The notes below the pieces were generated by a model, which saw nothing but the letters and a program-made list of their open reading frames with translations, was not told the origin of the DNA and did not search any database. Positions 1-13,330 of a stretch of 64,000 bases of DNA are shown here, in pieces. Numbering within the stretch: position 1 is the stretch's first letter; every line of letters starts with the position of its first letter. The stretch comes from Lentinula raphanica (lineage: Eukaryota; Basidiomycota; Agaricomycetes; Agaricales; Omphalotaceae): contig JANVFP010000019.1 of NCBI GenBank assembly GCA_027919835.1, forward strand, positions 620,001 to 684,000. Direction: 5' to 3'. The position numbers were made by a program, and so were the translations under genes.

Positions 1-2672
1 TAATCACTGGTAGACGATGGTCCACCTGTGCGAGTATCTTTGTGCAAGGATGCGAACCTCCGCCGAGTAAGGGGACTCGATCCGGAGTACGACATATGCG
101 CGAGCATGGTTGAAGCGGTGCTTGGTCCAGGAGAAGGCTCTCGAGTCGAAAGATCTGCGTATAGATGCACTGTTTCTTCGTATTCCTCCCGATATTCAGA
201 CTCAAGTTCTTCTTCCGAATCCGTTTCTTCTTCTTCTTTTTCTTCTTCTTCTGCAACTCCGTGCTTGTCTTCGTCGTCTTGGTTTGCATCGGGTAAATCG
301 TAGTCTGAGTCTTCCTCGTCTGAGAGGAAGGAGACTGATTCTCCACGAAGGAATTTCCGATACAATACCTCGTCCTGTTCCTCGCCTTCCGAGTCAGTCT
401 CCCTTTCAATCTCTCCCTGACCTGGGGACGGTCCGGCATCGAAAGAGTGCCGTCTATCATGTACTCTCCTAGTTGAGCTCCTGATACGACCTCGCTGGAA
501 AAGTTTACGTCTCCCTCTCAAGACCTCCCAGCCCACCGTCAACCCGACCTTTAACGCTCCCGACATCACAGCCCAGACACACTTGACAAACCTCACCAGT
601 TCTACAAACCACTGTGCATTCAGCGTCAGGATGCCGTTCATACCGTATCGTCTTCTTCCGGGACCTAAAGAGAATACAAGTATCAGACCCTGGTCTAAGT
701 CAGAGGTAGCCATAGCACGAACCATTAGGCCCATTAGAGCCCAAATCCACCTCCCGTACTTCATTATTCCATCCCCTCAACACCTTCATCTTGCCTGTCC
801 TATCACGGTTCTGCGCTTTCTCCTTTCCGTGCCTTCGACCTCCACCTGCAACGATACCGGACGAAACCCCAGCGACGCCTGTGCGTGTCAGGCGGACGGT
901 ACCATATTCCCTAGGTTCAGGTAGACCACCGTTCTTTCCGCTGGCTAACGAGGGAGCGAGAACACCCCCGACCTCATTCCCCCACCCTCTCAGCCCGGTC
1001 GCTTCCAAGCTCGCTGTTCCGACCCTTAGAAGGACAACACCGAAATCTTCTTCCCATGGGATCAAATCCAACAACTCCGTTATCCAGCTTCTGTTGTTGT
1101 TGTTATTGTGTTCAGATCCCCCGCCCATGCCTGTGTTGATTCCTAGTCCTAGAAGAGGCTTGTCTACTCTTCCTGTGATCAATAGTTGTGTGAGGATATT
1201 CAAGAAGATTGTTAGAATGATGGTGGAGATCAGCAGAGTCTCGAAGATGTTTGGGATGTAGTTCAGGATAGGATAGCCATGTGTAGTGTGATGTGGTGTG
1301 TAGATGTATGCTTGTGAAGGAATAGATGCATGTGAAGGCGTTGGACCCGTGGTGGTGGTAGTAGTGGCAGGATACGCAGAAAACTTGGATGATTTGCCTA
1401 AGAGATAATAGCCGAGGGTTATATGAAAATGCGCTAACGAAAGCATGGATGCTAAAGCGGTCGGGAGGAATCGATGTCTGGACCATCGTTTTCGAACGGA
1501 AAGAAGGTGGAATAGGGTCAGTTGCAGGAGTGGTATAGCTAGGGTGATGAGGACATGGGTATCTGGTCGAGAGGGTAACATTTCCAAGTCGTGATTATTA
1601 GAATTAGCATGCCCGATTTTGTGGGGTTTGAATGCATGCGTGAGGGGGGATGAATATATGTGCAGGAGGAAGGCATAGCCAACCTAGACAAGAAAGCTCT
1701 TGTGAGTAATCAAACAGAAGAGCGATAGGAATGAGCGACTAACCAAGTTGAACGGACTGGTATTTGCCTGCATATGTTCAGCGAACCCAAACCCAAACCC
1801 ATGTCCATTCCCGTCCAACCCTTTCACGAACCCCTCGACACAGAAAGCAGCACATATCGCGACAAACGTATGCCAACATACATCCTCAGTTTCCCATGAG
1901 GCGCTCCATTTGCCTAGTCGATACAGGACGTCGAACACGTTCTGGGCGAAATTACCTGAGTCCGAATTCGACAATGATCGGGGTTGTGTCCAAGGAAAGA
2001 GGTTTGCTGTCTGTAGGAGCATGATACCCCAAAGTAAGAGGACTCTACACATGAGATATAATGTCGGAAGATGGATCGCGAGACGGGTTGATATACGGTT
2101 GATGTCAATCGGGAGGAAGCGATTATAGAATGAGCGACTCCATGAGTTCTGATTGACGCGGGCGGTATGAGGAGTGCGGGAATGATGGAACATGTGGGGA
2201 TTGGTCGGAACGAGGATGTTGTCTATTCGATGCATTAGGACACCCTGCAGCGTTTCAGAGTATGGGCCGGAGTAAGTACGAAGTAAGAGGCATTGGGTAT
2301 AGATGGCGAACCCACCATGATGAGCAGCCCACACATGTATCCGCTCGAGAAGAAGCCCCAAGGCCCAGGGAAGGCGGCTGCAGACGCGATCGCTGCCTCA
2401 GCCTTTGCTGTACTGGAAGTTGCCACCGCCGTTGCCGCCACAGAGAATGTGTCTAATGAATCTGAAGAGTCAATCCATGCAGTCGTAGTTGCATCCGTCA
2501 GTCTAGTATCAGCAAAGATATCAGAGACAGCGTCTCCTTTGTTCAGAAATTTGGCCAAGAATCTCGAGGGGTAGCTGAACAATGTGCTGAGATTGAATGT
2601 GATGTTATATGATGAGCCCAAATTAGTATTCAGCAGGATATGCTGCTGTGGAGGTGCATATCCCGTAGCCAT
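1..2672 (-). CDS. multi-pass membrane protein, 3' end outside window (possible fungal RING-type ubiquitin ligase)
   Basis: Four exons are visible: 2316-2672, 1744-2244, 723-1683 and 664 to the window edge. The introns are 58-71 bp and GT-AG, and phases agree at each junction, giving about 828 residues with no stop yet. The N-terminus (MATGYAPPQQ) is followed by an Ala-rich stretch. Hydrophobic segments occur around LMCRVLLLWGIMLL, GYAFLLHIYSSPLTHAF, LITLAIPLLQLTLFHLL and LLISTIILTIFLNILTQLL, so it is a multi-pass integral membrane protein. The last visible exon is basic, then strongly acidic (Glu runs encoded near 180-330), and ends in a Ser/Thr/Arg-rich part. The layout resembles a fungal membrane protein family that I recall as ending in a C-terminal RING finger, but any RING would lie left of position 1, so that identity is only a guess. 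It shares a 431-bp divergent promoter with the UBR1 gene. Confidence in the gene is high, in the function low. Confidence 0.75.
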
Positions 2673-3103
2673 AGCCAGTGAAGAGCGTGGATTATATTAG
2701 AGAGATGGGCCTTTGAAGGAGACCCAGGAAGAGAATACCTCGGTTGCCTTCGGGGGGACCAAAGGGTAACGTTACAAAGGATGATCTCCATTAGGCGCCC
2801 GTAACTCAATAGCGAAAATTAGACGCCCAAACAACATTGCCTCCATTTCACAACATTGCTCATTGCACAGCGAGTTAAAAGATCTACCTACAAGAGAGAG
2901 GAGAATGCCTGCAACTTTACGTTGAGCTGTAAAAACCAAGGCCATTCTGTAGAAGATATACAGTAAATTGTCGTCTCCCAATTTTCTGGCTTTCACGTTT
3001 TCGAATTGCGTCATCACCTTTACCCACCGAATCCAGAGCTGATTAGTCTTATGCTTCACCCTCAATCCGCCACTCTCACCTTTTTGTCTCTTTCATCCAA
3101 TTA
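2673..3103. promoter_or_regulatory. divergent intergenic region between membrane-protein gene and UBR1
   Basis: These 431 bp separate two start codons that face away from each other, so the region must hold both promoters. I see no clear TATA box. A GGCGCC-centred stretch at about 2791-2810 (TTAGGCGCCCGTAACTCAAT) recurs with small changes near 32615, upstream of the Ase1-like pseudogene; its meaning is unknown. Confidence 0.5.
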
Positions 3104-6100
3104 ATGTCTATATCTTCCTTCTTCTCCTCTAAATTCCTCCCTTCGTCAATGAATCCCCGCGACCGCAATTCAGACTCTCCCTCTCATCGTGACTTGCGAA
3201 TCATCCTCGAAACCATGCCCAGCTCACGAAAGTACACTTTCACGTCTGCTACACGCGCAGAAATCCTTTCAGAGCTCTACGACTCCTTTTGGGGATCTTA
3301 CGCTCACGTCTTTTTACCAAACTCCAATTCAAGCCTACCGTTGAACGCCATGCTGAGTGAAGTTCAAGCCAAATTGGGCTTTTGCGGGGCTGGAAAGGAA
3401 GCACCGATGATTGCTGGGAGACCTTGTGCGAATATCCTGAAAAAGGGCGAGCCTTGCTTTAGATGCAAGTAAGTCGCACTGTGCTATTCTTCGAAAGGCG
3501 GATTTGACGTTAGTCCAGGGATTGTGCACTGGACGATAGTTGTGTATTATGTCCGAGGTGTTTTCATGCCACTAATCATATAGGTCACAACGTGAGCTTC
3601 TTCATAGCTCAACAGTCTGGAGGATGCTGTGATTGTGGTGACGAAGAAGCCTGGCGGACCACCATCGAATGTCCCTTTCATCCTCCAGCCGATGCAGTAC
3701 CAGGAACCCCCGGGCCACCCTCTTCATCCACCGACACACCTGGATCTACTTCGAAACATAATCCATCTCCCATTCCACATCCTGTCAAAGACTACCCTTA
3801 TCGCGTCTCAATCCCTCCAGAACTACGCGAACTGATGAATCGCACGGTCGGATACGCTCTCGATTTCGTTCTTGACACGCTCGACTTTTCCCCGGACGAT
3901 CCATCAGTCCCTTCCAATGAGACCGACTTGCGATTCCAACCCTCTTCTGATCCTATGGTGAAGGATCAATACTGTGTTATGATCTGGAACGACGATAAAC
4001 ATTCTTTTGAAGAGGTTATCAAACTGCTCTGTGATCTTACCGGTCGCACGAGGGAGGAAGCGTCGGAATGCGCACATCGAATCGACGAAAACGGGAGGGA
4101 TATAATCGAAATGGGAACCGACGTTCCACACCTTCTCGAGCTTGCACAAAGCATCACGCAAATCGACCTCGGCGTTACCATCCGGCGTGCTTATGATACC
4201 TTTCGAGAGCAGGTCGCTTCCGTCATAATCGAGTGGCTGTTGGATCTTACGCAAAGTCGGCTAGGAACTGATACTCTGGTGTTGAGGGAGGTCATTGCTG
4301 AGGAGTTGCTCTCACTGAGAAGCAGGGGCAATTATTCATCGCACGGGTACAATCCCCATGGTCTTCATCACTTAACAGACCTCCCCCATCCCACGCGGCT
4401 AGACCAACTCTTCCTAGCCCATACTAGGCTTTGGAAAAAGCCCCGCCTTAGTCTGAAGGAAATATATACGTCAGTCCTTACCATTAGTCGAGATCACAAG
4501 TTGGCTGTTGGTATGTTTTCGACCCTCCATTTCACACAGCGCTCTCTAATTCCCGCATATAGCTAGCCACTTTGCTCGAGTCTATCACCGTGTCATCGAC
4601 GCTTACCTTCTCGTCGATCGCGAAGCTGAAACATCCATCAAATACTTTGCCCTTCAGCTCTTCACCGTCCCTTCCGTCGCCGCCCATATCGTAAGACAAC
4701 ACGGGCTCCTCTCACGTCTCTTGGCCATCATCACTTCCTTTTTCACAAACCAAATCATCGACAAACATATCGTGTACCCACCTTCAAATCCATTAATCTC
4801 TACTAGCTCATCCTCCCAAGGCATCCTTGAGCAAACTCTCGACCCCGACTCCTTCCCGTTCAAATCCAAACGGTTCATGCCTGTGTTCTCCGACCTGCGA
4901 TATCTCGTTTCCAACGCCCCCGTACAAAGACTCATTGCGTCCAACCCACATGTGTACATTTCCCAGTTCGCCAAGACATGTCAGCTTTTCATGGGTGTCA
5001 ATCCGAACAAACGGATGATTGGGGGTCATGTAGAATATGAAGGAGACGCTTGGATCAGCGTCTTTAACGTGACTTTGAGCTTGGGACGAGTCATCAAAGC
5101 ATATGGTGCTGCATTTGGTGTTGGTAGAGGGAGTAGTGACAGTTCCGGTTCAGGTCCCGGTGCTAGCGAGCTCGTTATAGCTATCCAAACTGTGATCCAT
5201 CATATCCTGATGGTCTGCACTGACGAGAAATTTGGGACGAATGGATTCGGGAACGGTAAAGTCCAGTTCCAGAAAGTATTCTTTGGTGGTGCCCTCTTTC
5301 AGATCGTCAAGTTCGACGTGTTGGAAGGATGGGTCAGTTTCCACCATTCGCTGCATTGGTTATTGGCAGAGTTGTTCAAACATGTCGACATACTAGAGAC
5401 AGGGCGCTTGAGTAGAGAGGTTGGCGCAGAAGGAGGCATCAGGGATGTGGTCTTGAGAATGGCTAGCGAGCATGCTGTATTGACGGTTGTAGATTTCCCG
5501 CTGCGAGGTTTGTCTTTCACGTTGGTCGTATCAGAGTCAATGCTGATGGGGACACTTAGTGTTGGCCATGATTGCACAAATACGCTGTGGTCTCTGGGTT
5601 CGCAACGGTTTTGCCATCCGGGGTCAATTGCTGCACTACCGCGATTTCATGCTGCGGGAACTATGCTATGACCAGGATCTCTTCATCCTGCAAGTTGCGC
5701 TGGTTATTCTTGATCCTAACACGGTTATCGTCACGATCCTCGACCGATTCGGGCTTCTCTCGTTCTTCTCCGGCGGACCCTTCTCCCTGCACCATACTGT
5801 TTATGATTCGAACCAGCTCACCGGTATGGCCGAGGAAGTTCTTTACGTCCTCATCTCTATCCTGAGCGAAAGCGCCAACGTATCGCAAATGACGGTCGCA
5901 GAACAAGCACGGAGAGAGATCATCCATACATTGGCACTTGGTGCTTGCACTTATACCGACCTTATCAAGCGCATCTCTGAGCGTTTAGTCGATGATGCGT
6001 CGTTTGAGAAAATGCTCAGGCAGACCACGCGATTCCGTGCTCCAGAAGGAACGAACGATGTTGGGATATACGAGCTGAGAGACGCGTGTTACGATGAAGT

Positions 6101-9007
6101 CAACCCGTTCTGGTATCACTACACCAGGAACAAGAGGGAAGAAGTGGAGGTGATCTTACGAAAACGGCTCGTGAGAGATAATCCGGCAGTAACAGATCCA
6201 GTGCTCATACCCAAACCGTTGAATGTGTCACCCAATGGTCCTTTCGCTGTTATACCCTCAACGTTCGAAAGCGATGCTTTACTACAAGTGATGTTCTACG
6301 CCATCCATAACGTGCTCATGCTCACGGACGCAACTGGTTCCACGCCTTCTTCTGGAGAAGCCATCCTTGATCAAGCTTTACATCTAGTCATGCTCGCTAT
6401 TGTCGAACGTCCCTCGATCTTTCCTCAGCTTGCTTCGCTCAGAAAGTTCGAAGACGGAAAGTCCACACTCATCCACGCCCTGTGTACGTTGGAAAACCAT
6501 GAAGCCTTCAAGACATACAAATCTCGTGTAGGCTGGATTTTGGAACAGATGCGTCAATGGACATCGAACGATGCTGAACCGTGGACGACCTTACCTGGAC
6601 CTCAACTCACCAAGCCTAATAATGACACAGCCTCGAATACAACCGGCGCGGCGACGGATTCTGAGCAGGCGAAGAAGAACGCGGCTAAGGCGAGACAAGA
6701 AGCCATCATGCGACAGATGAAAGCTCAGCAAGCCAGCTTTGCGTTCACGAACTTTGAGGATATGGAAGATAGCGATGAAGATCAGGATATGGACACCGAA
6801 CGAGAGGAGGAAGAAGTGTCGTACGGCACGTGTATTGTATGCCAAGAGGATCTGAACGCATCCAAGGCGTTTGGGATGTTGGGTTTGATACAACCCAGTA
6901 GGTTCATCAGGAGGCAGCCAGACGGTTCGACTACACATCTAAACGAAGTCTTGCAAGCACCCGAGTCCATGGATCGGCCATCGTCATTTATTCCGTCGAC
7001 CTTCCCTCCTCCCCACGCTGATATTCTCGATGCAAGCTTGAAGACAATAACAACAACATCGAGTCCTGCTACATCAGCAGGCTATGATGGGTTCCCTAAT
7101 CAGTGCACGCGTTTCGGACTACATTCTTCTGTATGCAGCCATATGATGCATCTGGATTGTTTCCACATCTACAGCCTCTCCATACGTCAAAGACATCGGG
7201 CTCAGGTTACCAGAAATCACCCTGAAACTATTCCTAGGAAGGAATATATCTGCCCGTTATGCAAGAGTTTGGGGAATGTCATCCTCCCAGTGGCGAAGCC
7301 TCCCTCGGTTGAAGTCAATACCGTGCCGTTCCCGGACTGGACGAGAAGTGCAGGTATCAGTATTCTCAAATCAAAACCTGATCCTGCGTTAGAGGCTCTT
7401 CAATTCAGGAATGGAACGGGAGAGTTTGTCTTCTGGAGTGCTCAGGATACAGGTTATTCATTGGCATTGAGAAACTCTGACAAATTTGAAGGCAACGACG
7501 CAATGAAGATGGTCGATACCGTGATGGTGGTTGCCAAATCATTATCCCAACAAACTCGGCATCTGCGGGAGCGACACGAGCCTGACCTAGGTGAACGGGG
7601 CGCAGGAATTTATCTGCCTGAAGAGCTTATTGGCTATACCATTGCGAGCATAGAGATTGCTCAAAGAGGCACTGACGCACCAGGTGGCTTGATGGTGGAT
7701 AACCTATCGGAATCACAAATGCGTATGATACGTGGGCAGCTGAGTGTCCTTACTAGGCTATCAGCTCTTCATTTCAAGACACGTCCGGACGAAGGTCGGG
7801 ACGCCGTTCGCCAAGCTATAATTAAACGTCTACTACCGGAATGGAGTCGAAGCTCCTTAACATCTTTCTCTTTCCCGCTTCTACTCAGAGACCCCTTCAC
7901 GGTCCTGATCGAGACAGCGGCGGTAGCCCCAGGTATTTTGCGCCACATCATCATCCTCACTTACTATGCCTGTCTCGCCCGCACTGTCATTGGTCTCGTC
8001 TTCATGCTGAATAAGATTCGAAGTTACAACACAGTGCCACTTTCTAAACGTCAGCATGAACACATCTTTGGCGACGTTCGGATGTTCTTCATGTCCGTTG
8101 TCCGACACTCCCCTGTGTTTGAGCACACAGCGACGTTAGCTTTCGAAACCTTCGGAGAAGCAAGGATTGAAAAGCTTTTGTATGAATTCACACTCCCATT
8201 CCTCCGCAAAGCCTCCATTCTGTGTCGGTCTGTCCTTCCTTCTTCTTTCCCCACGCCTGATTTTGGCGCGATGGATGAGCCAACCGAATACGCGCGTCTA
8301 TTGACTTTTTTGGGCATCCCGCCGTTAGCGGACTTACCCAATCAGGACACCCTACAAAACGCTCTGTCGGGCTGGTGTGCACATTATGGCCACTCTCATG
8401 CCTCCGCGCCTCTGAACTTTGGTGTTATGCTGGACATTCCAACAATTTATCAGTTGGCACAGCTGCCACTCGTTTTGGACACTCTGTTTGTAGATCAAGA
8501 CAAGCTCACTCCTTGCACAAGATGCGAAACGATCCCAGTTGATGCAGCAATATGCTTATTGTGTGGGACGACAGTCTGCTTCCAGAGTACATGCTGTACG
8601 GACGATGAACGACACGGAGAATGCAACATGCACACTAGAGAGTATGTCTATCTTGTGTTCAGGCTTCAACATGATCTCATGTCATCCTTTGTAGGTGTGG
8701 TGGTGCCCTTGGCATCTATTTCCTTGTCAAAAGATGCATCGTGATTTATCTCTACGGGAACAATGGTACCTTTGCACCATCCCCTTACCTCGATGTACAT
8801 GGCGAAGCAGATGTTTCTATGAGGTATGATACTCATTTCCCGTAATGGATACGTGTTGACCCATTTCGCAGACGAGGTCGTCGACAGTACCTTCATCATA
8901 CTCGCTGGGAGGATATTCGCAAAACTTGGATGAATCATGGTATTGCTACGCTAATTGCGCGGAAACTAGAAGGTTCTCTAGATTCGGGTGGATGGGAGAC
9001 TTTTTGA
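3104..9007 (+). CDS. UBR1: UBR1-type E3 ubiquitin-protein ligase (N-recognin)
   Basis: Recognises destabilising N-terminal residues (N-degrons) and ubiquitylates the substrate for proteasomal degradation. Six exons: 3104-3468, 3519-4510, 4563-5507, 5560-8641, 8695-8823, 8872-9007. Introns are 48-53 bp, all phases close, and the product is 1882 aa, a normal length for fungal UBR1. The UBR zinc box (residues about 107-178) is interrupted by intron 1 and carries the expected Cys/His series, including SGGCCDCGDEEAW. A ClpS-like N-domain follows (about 260-345; MIWNDDKHSF). A RING-type finger with a long insert spans about 1190-1340 (CIVCQED to CPLCKSLGN). The C-terminal Zn and autoinhibitory region contains GAGIYLPEELIGYTIASIE and ends RKLEGSLDSGGWETF, as is usual for UBR1. 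The alternative start at 3149 (MNPRD) is equally possible. Nothing appears broken. Confidence 0.95.
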
Positions 9008-9261
9008 GGCATCAGAATCCTTTGCATGTGTATCTTTGTGTATATCTCATTATCGCTTTCAGGAATGTTGTCACTATCGTATGATGTATTCCTTGCCCGC
9101 ACGTGTCCATAATACCTTAATACTTTTGCTGAAAAGAACGTATTCATACCACATCGACATGGACTTAGTAAAGCGTGTGGTACAGGTACAAATCACAGAT
9201 AAAACTCGATGCAAAATAATTTACAACAAGGACCCAACAAGAACATGGACATTGGGAGCTT

Positions 9262-10678
9262 TCAAAGCTTTGACCTGGTCTTCACCACCAGGGAACTCCC
9301 ATGTTCCAGTAATTCTGCTGCCTCGTTCACCATGTTCTCAATTATAGTCTTTGCTGGAAGGATATCGTGGATTAGCTGAAAAAGTAAAGTTTAGAACAGA
9401 CCGATGAAAATGAGGATGACAACGTACAGCAGCAACCTTGCCCATAAGCCATGGTCGATTGTCGGGATTCTTCATGAGTTCAGGACGTTGCTCGATATCC
9501 CAGTCGGTCGGGACGATACCCTTACTAGTGAGTTCTTTAATCTCAGCCTGTCGGTTATATTCCCTGATACACATCTTTAGTTCGGCTTTTTCAATGGTGA
9601 AGACTCAAGAGACACGGTCCATACCAGTCTTCAATGAAAGGTGACTTCTTAACGTGCAGCGGACGGCCGGTGAAGATGATAGTGCGAATCACATCATCGA
9701 AGCCCGCAGATACGACTAAGTCTTTGTGGTATTTGGGAGCGCCCGCTTCTTTTGAGGCAACGAAACGCGTTCCAACCCCTGGTATTCAAAAGTCGGTCCA
9801 TAGGATAATCATGAAACTCGTAACAACTCACACACAGCCTGAGCTCCCCACATTAGATTTGCCGCTAGTGACCGTCCATCGTAAACGGCACCCGCCCCAA
9901 CAACATAGACCGGCTTGCCCGTCAATGGCGACTTCTTTCCCTTTACGGCGTCCACACACGCAGGTATCAACACACTCGCAGGTGTGTCACCAGTATGTCC
10001 TCCGCCTTCGCCTGCTTGCGGACAGATTAAATCTACACCAACATCTAAAGCTTTCTGAACATGCTTGGGGTGTCCGACCATGTTCATGACTGGGATTCCG
10101 GCTTGATGCAGTCTATCAACGACGACTTTGGGTGGGACTCCAACGGCACATACAAAGAGCGCTGCCTTCTCTTCAATGATTACGTCTATGAGCTCGCCTA
10201 GCTTGCCTTTGGTGTAGTCGTACTGTATGGATATATGCGTCAGAAACTAGAATGCGACCTCAACAGAAGACCCATAATGACTAACATTCGTTTTGCGTGC
10301 GTTGCCTCCTACTTGAGGTAAGAGGAGGTCTACACCGAAAGGAGCGTTCTTGTCGACTAAATCATCTTTGATAGCACGTATCTTGAAACCAGTTATCATT
10401 CAGGAATCAGACCGAAACGATAAGATTGTATGAGGAACATGTATTCACTTACCTGCTGTCGAAGAATCTTTGGTGTGTAGCCAAAGCCTCCAATGACGCC
10501 TAGCCCTCCCGCATTGGTGACAGCAGCTGCAAGTTCTGGCCCAGCAGCAACATTCTGAGTGCATAGAATGAATGAGGAACAGTTGCAATGAGCGAAACAG
10601 AGTACTGACCATGCCGGCAAGCAAGATTGGATGTTTAATGCCGAACATTTGGGTGACGGGCGTGGATATAACTGCCAT
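9262..10678 (-). CDS. nitronate monooxygenase (2-nitropropane dioxygenase family)
   Basis: FMN-dependent TIM-barrel enzyme that oxidises alkyl nitronates such as propionate-3-nitronate. Seven exons on the minus strand: 10610-10678, 10453-10554, 10286-10381, 9832-10222, 9625-9778, 9428-9563, 9262-9375. Introns are 52-71 bp and the product is 353 aa, typical for the family. Visible family features: the N-terminal PVTQMFGIKHPILLAGM segment, the glycine-rich NAGGLGVIGGFGY loop near residues 38-50, ICPQAGEGGGHTGDT (the conserved Gly/His loop near the flavin), VYVVGAGAVYDGRSLAANLM and AVWVGTRFVASKEAGAP (phosphate-binding end of the barrel). The junction inside VWVG uses a GTGAGT donor. It is tail-to-tail with UBR1, with 254 bp between the stops. 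The actual substrate in this fungus is not shown. Confidence 0.9.
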
Positions 10679-10906
10679 GGTTGCGAAAGTAGGTGTTGGT
10701 GAAGGTGGAAGATGGAAACGAAGTAGTAGAAACTAGAAACGCCATTGAATACATCGACCTGGGCGTTCCGGGTATCCGATTACCCGGTTAACCGATGCGA
10801 GCTCTTTGAACTTTGAAGACTTGAATCTTAGGGGCTATTCCTCGACATACTCTAAGTGAAAGTAAATTGGTACTTCATATTTGACTACACACTGCGAAGA
10901 AAGTGA

Positions 10907-12080
10907 TTAAAGTTTTCCGTTTCTCTGCGCTTCCAATTTCATTCGGCGCCCTGCTTCTGAGCCCTTCATGACTGTCCTCATGCGACCATCATAGCCCAGC
11001 TTTTTCATCCACTCCTCAAGACTCTTGATACGATAATTCGGATGAATGCGATCTAGTAACGCCATGTCTACTACCTTATTGACTTCGTCATTCCAATGTC
11101 GCCAGAAGGCAGAGATATTCTGCCGCCACGAGAGCAAGGACATGTCTCGAGCATCATTAGGTCCAACTGCATACCAGTTGACCGGAGCATCAGGATACGG
11201 CTCGGCCATTGGTAAGTACTCCTCGAGGGTCACAGTCTGATGTTCCCCCTTTTTGCCTGTTACTTTGGTGAAAGTCCTTGCAATATCCTCAAAGCTGACA
11301 TAGTCGGTGACAACTGTCAGGTCCAGCCCGGCTGACTCTGAAATATTGTCAAAGAGCCATAAGCTGTAATATCCAACATCCTCAAGCGAAATGAGGGCAA
11401 ATTTTCCTGTTGCTACGATCCACATGGTGAGCTGAGTTCACAGAAAGAAGAGCCAGTCAAAACACTCAACTCGCAGGATTCATCCAGACAAACGTGCCGT
11501 CTGGTCGCTCTCTAGGTACAAATACCCCATCCAAGAGCATTTCCATATACGGGACTGTGGTGAGTATAGAGCTTTTCATGCCCTCCTGTCCCTGAGCAAG
11601 GATGAGATCCCTAATCCTTGCCTTCGAGTCTGCATGGGTATGATACTTCTCATCCCAGTTCCCGTTCCTCAGAGTATAAGGCAGGCTGGCCCAGATGTAA
11701 TGCTGGACGTGGTGGTGTCGAGCAATCTCGTACGCCCTAATCCCGTAGAAAAGCTCATCTTTCTCACCGAGACTAAATCCGTCGATATTGACCCAGGCTC
11801 CATAGACACCTTCAAATGCACGATGGAGGTCTTCCTGACTGTCTTGCCTTCCTTTCATCAGCGTAACGTTTGGAAGGCTTGCAAGATTCTGTGCCCATGT
11901 AGAATTGGGGTCGCGCGTCAGGACCCTCGCGTGGTAACGTTTGCTCTGGGACAGTGCTGCCAGTGCATGAGAAATCTCCGCGCAATTGAACAACAGAGGA
12001 CTCGGCACACCTTTGACCACCATCATACCTTGAGCGCCAGTACCACCGAGGACTAGAATCTCTTTACTAGTTTCGGTCAT
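10907..12080 (-). CDS. NmrA-like NAD(P)-binding protein
   Basis: Atypical short-chain dehydrogenase/NmrA family, in which members either reduce small molecules or act as redox-sensing regulators. The N-terminus has the dinucleotide motif VLGGTGAQG (residues about 10-18) and ARVLTRDPNS after strand 2. Exons are 12011-12080, 11475-11956 and 10907-11431, giving 358 aa. Intron 1 (11957-12010) is ordinary GT-AG. The second junction does not keep frame with any GT donor that I can see. A GC-AG intron (11432-11474, donor GCGAGT) joins NP to LTMWIVATGKFAL in frame and fits the family. No catalytic Tyr-x3-Lys pair is obvious, as in many NmrA proteins, so a regulatory role is possible. It lies 228 bp downstream of the nitronate monooxygenase start, on the same strand. 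Confidence 0.85.
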
Positions 12081-13015
12081 ATCAGCTAGTCGATGTCGTG
12101 AAAAGTGGGCAAGTTCATTGCTTTTATATGAAAAAATTGAAAGACCATTATCCGAATGTTCTTACCTCGCGTCCAATTCGCGAGGGGAAACGACAAGTCA
12201 CAAACCATAAACGTAAGTCGTTATCGAGGTAACTAGAACTAAAACTTGATGTGAGCCTGCCGTGTGGGCGGAACCGATGCCCTATACTTCCGGGAGAGAT
12301 CTCAAAACGAGAGTACGCGGTTCAAGTTTCCAGAAGATAGAATGCCGAGAAGCGTTGGAGACAGCTGAATTGTTCGACAGTTTATTCACCGTTTCCACTA
12401 CACACTGCTGCCGATAGTGATAGCGCCACTCGCAAGAAAGTGAAAAGCTTAAGCTGAAACAAGCGGGATGTAAGACTCGGCAAGAGATACGAGGAGATGT
12501 GCCTCCAACGTTCAACTTGAAAAGTGGTTAGTTGAGGTTCCAAAACGAAGCAGGTCAGGACAATTCAAAACTTCATCTGTCGCTGACATATATTCTATCC
12601 TCTAGATCCTAGTCCGATATCGTCGTGTTGCCTTTGCAAATTATCCAAGTTTTGTTGAGGGACGGAGTTTAACGAAGTCCAGGGGGGAGTCCAAGCCTCC
12701 GAGTCAACCATCGGACATTCCTTTGAACAGCAGAGTTGGAGTATCATGGAAGGAAGGAAGGAAACCACTCAGCTCCACTGAAGGTGCCAGGGTACCACAA
12801 GGGAACAGCCAGGCTCTGCTGCCTTTCGTGCAGCGATTTGCTCATCTAACATGAAGACGGTAGACTGCTACGAGTACAGAGGGATAGGAGGCATAAAGGT
12901 CGTCGAGCGATGTTATTCGGCGTCGAAATAAACACTGAATTCATCACTGTAACTGCTGGTCCGTTTTCGTTGTCCGAACTGCTCTCGCTGTCGGAGCTGG
13001 TATTATCATCGGACT
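12081..13015. other. intergenic, no gene recognised
   Basis: Only short overlapping ORFs without recognisable motifs or consistent splice structure occur here. The part next to 12080 should include the promoter of the NmrA-like gene. Confidence 0.5.
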
Positions 13016-13330
13016 CTACATAATCATGGTTAAAGACTGACACTGCGCAAAGACATGCTGTGGAATCTCTAACTCCTGTTTGCATGCACGACATAAGCGG
13101 TTATTGATTTCGGATGTGGAGAGATTACGAAGCCCAAGAACGGAATTTGGAAAAAGTAGTAGGTTAACGTAGCGAACCCACTTGAGCCTTGCACGATCAT
13201 TTGACGAATTGCCTGGAGTAGAATCTCTGCCGTCAGAACCTGATTGTTTTCTGTTGATTTTCTGTCCCGTTCGACCGTAATTTGGACGTTGAAGCGCTCG
13301 CAACTGATAGGAAGAATGATAGATAAACAC
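13016..13330 (-). mobile_element. LINE (non-LTR retrotransposon) 3'-end relic
   Basis: A short frame contains WVRYVNLLLFPNSVLGLRNL followed by RLCRACKQELEIPQHVFAQC. The Cys-x2-Cys-x8-His-x4-Cys spacing is the zinc-knuckle-like end commonly seen C-terminal to reverse transcriptase in fungal LINE polyproteins. No RT core, endonuclease or poly-A/TSD boundary could be identified, so this is a small decayed fragment. Confidence 0.45.

Noticed and set aside
583..1261. Plus-strand ORFs across the first 1.6 kb
   Set aside because: They are shadows of the minus-strand membrane protein gene, whose frame has consistent splice sites and hydrophobic segments.
2772..3065. 97-codon minus-strand ORF between the two first genes
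   Set aside because: Low-complexity match to nothing known; it overlaps the divergent promoter interval and has no splice partner.
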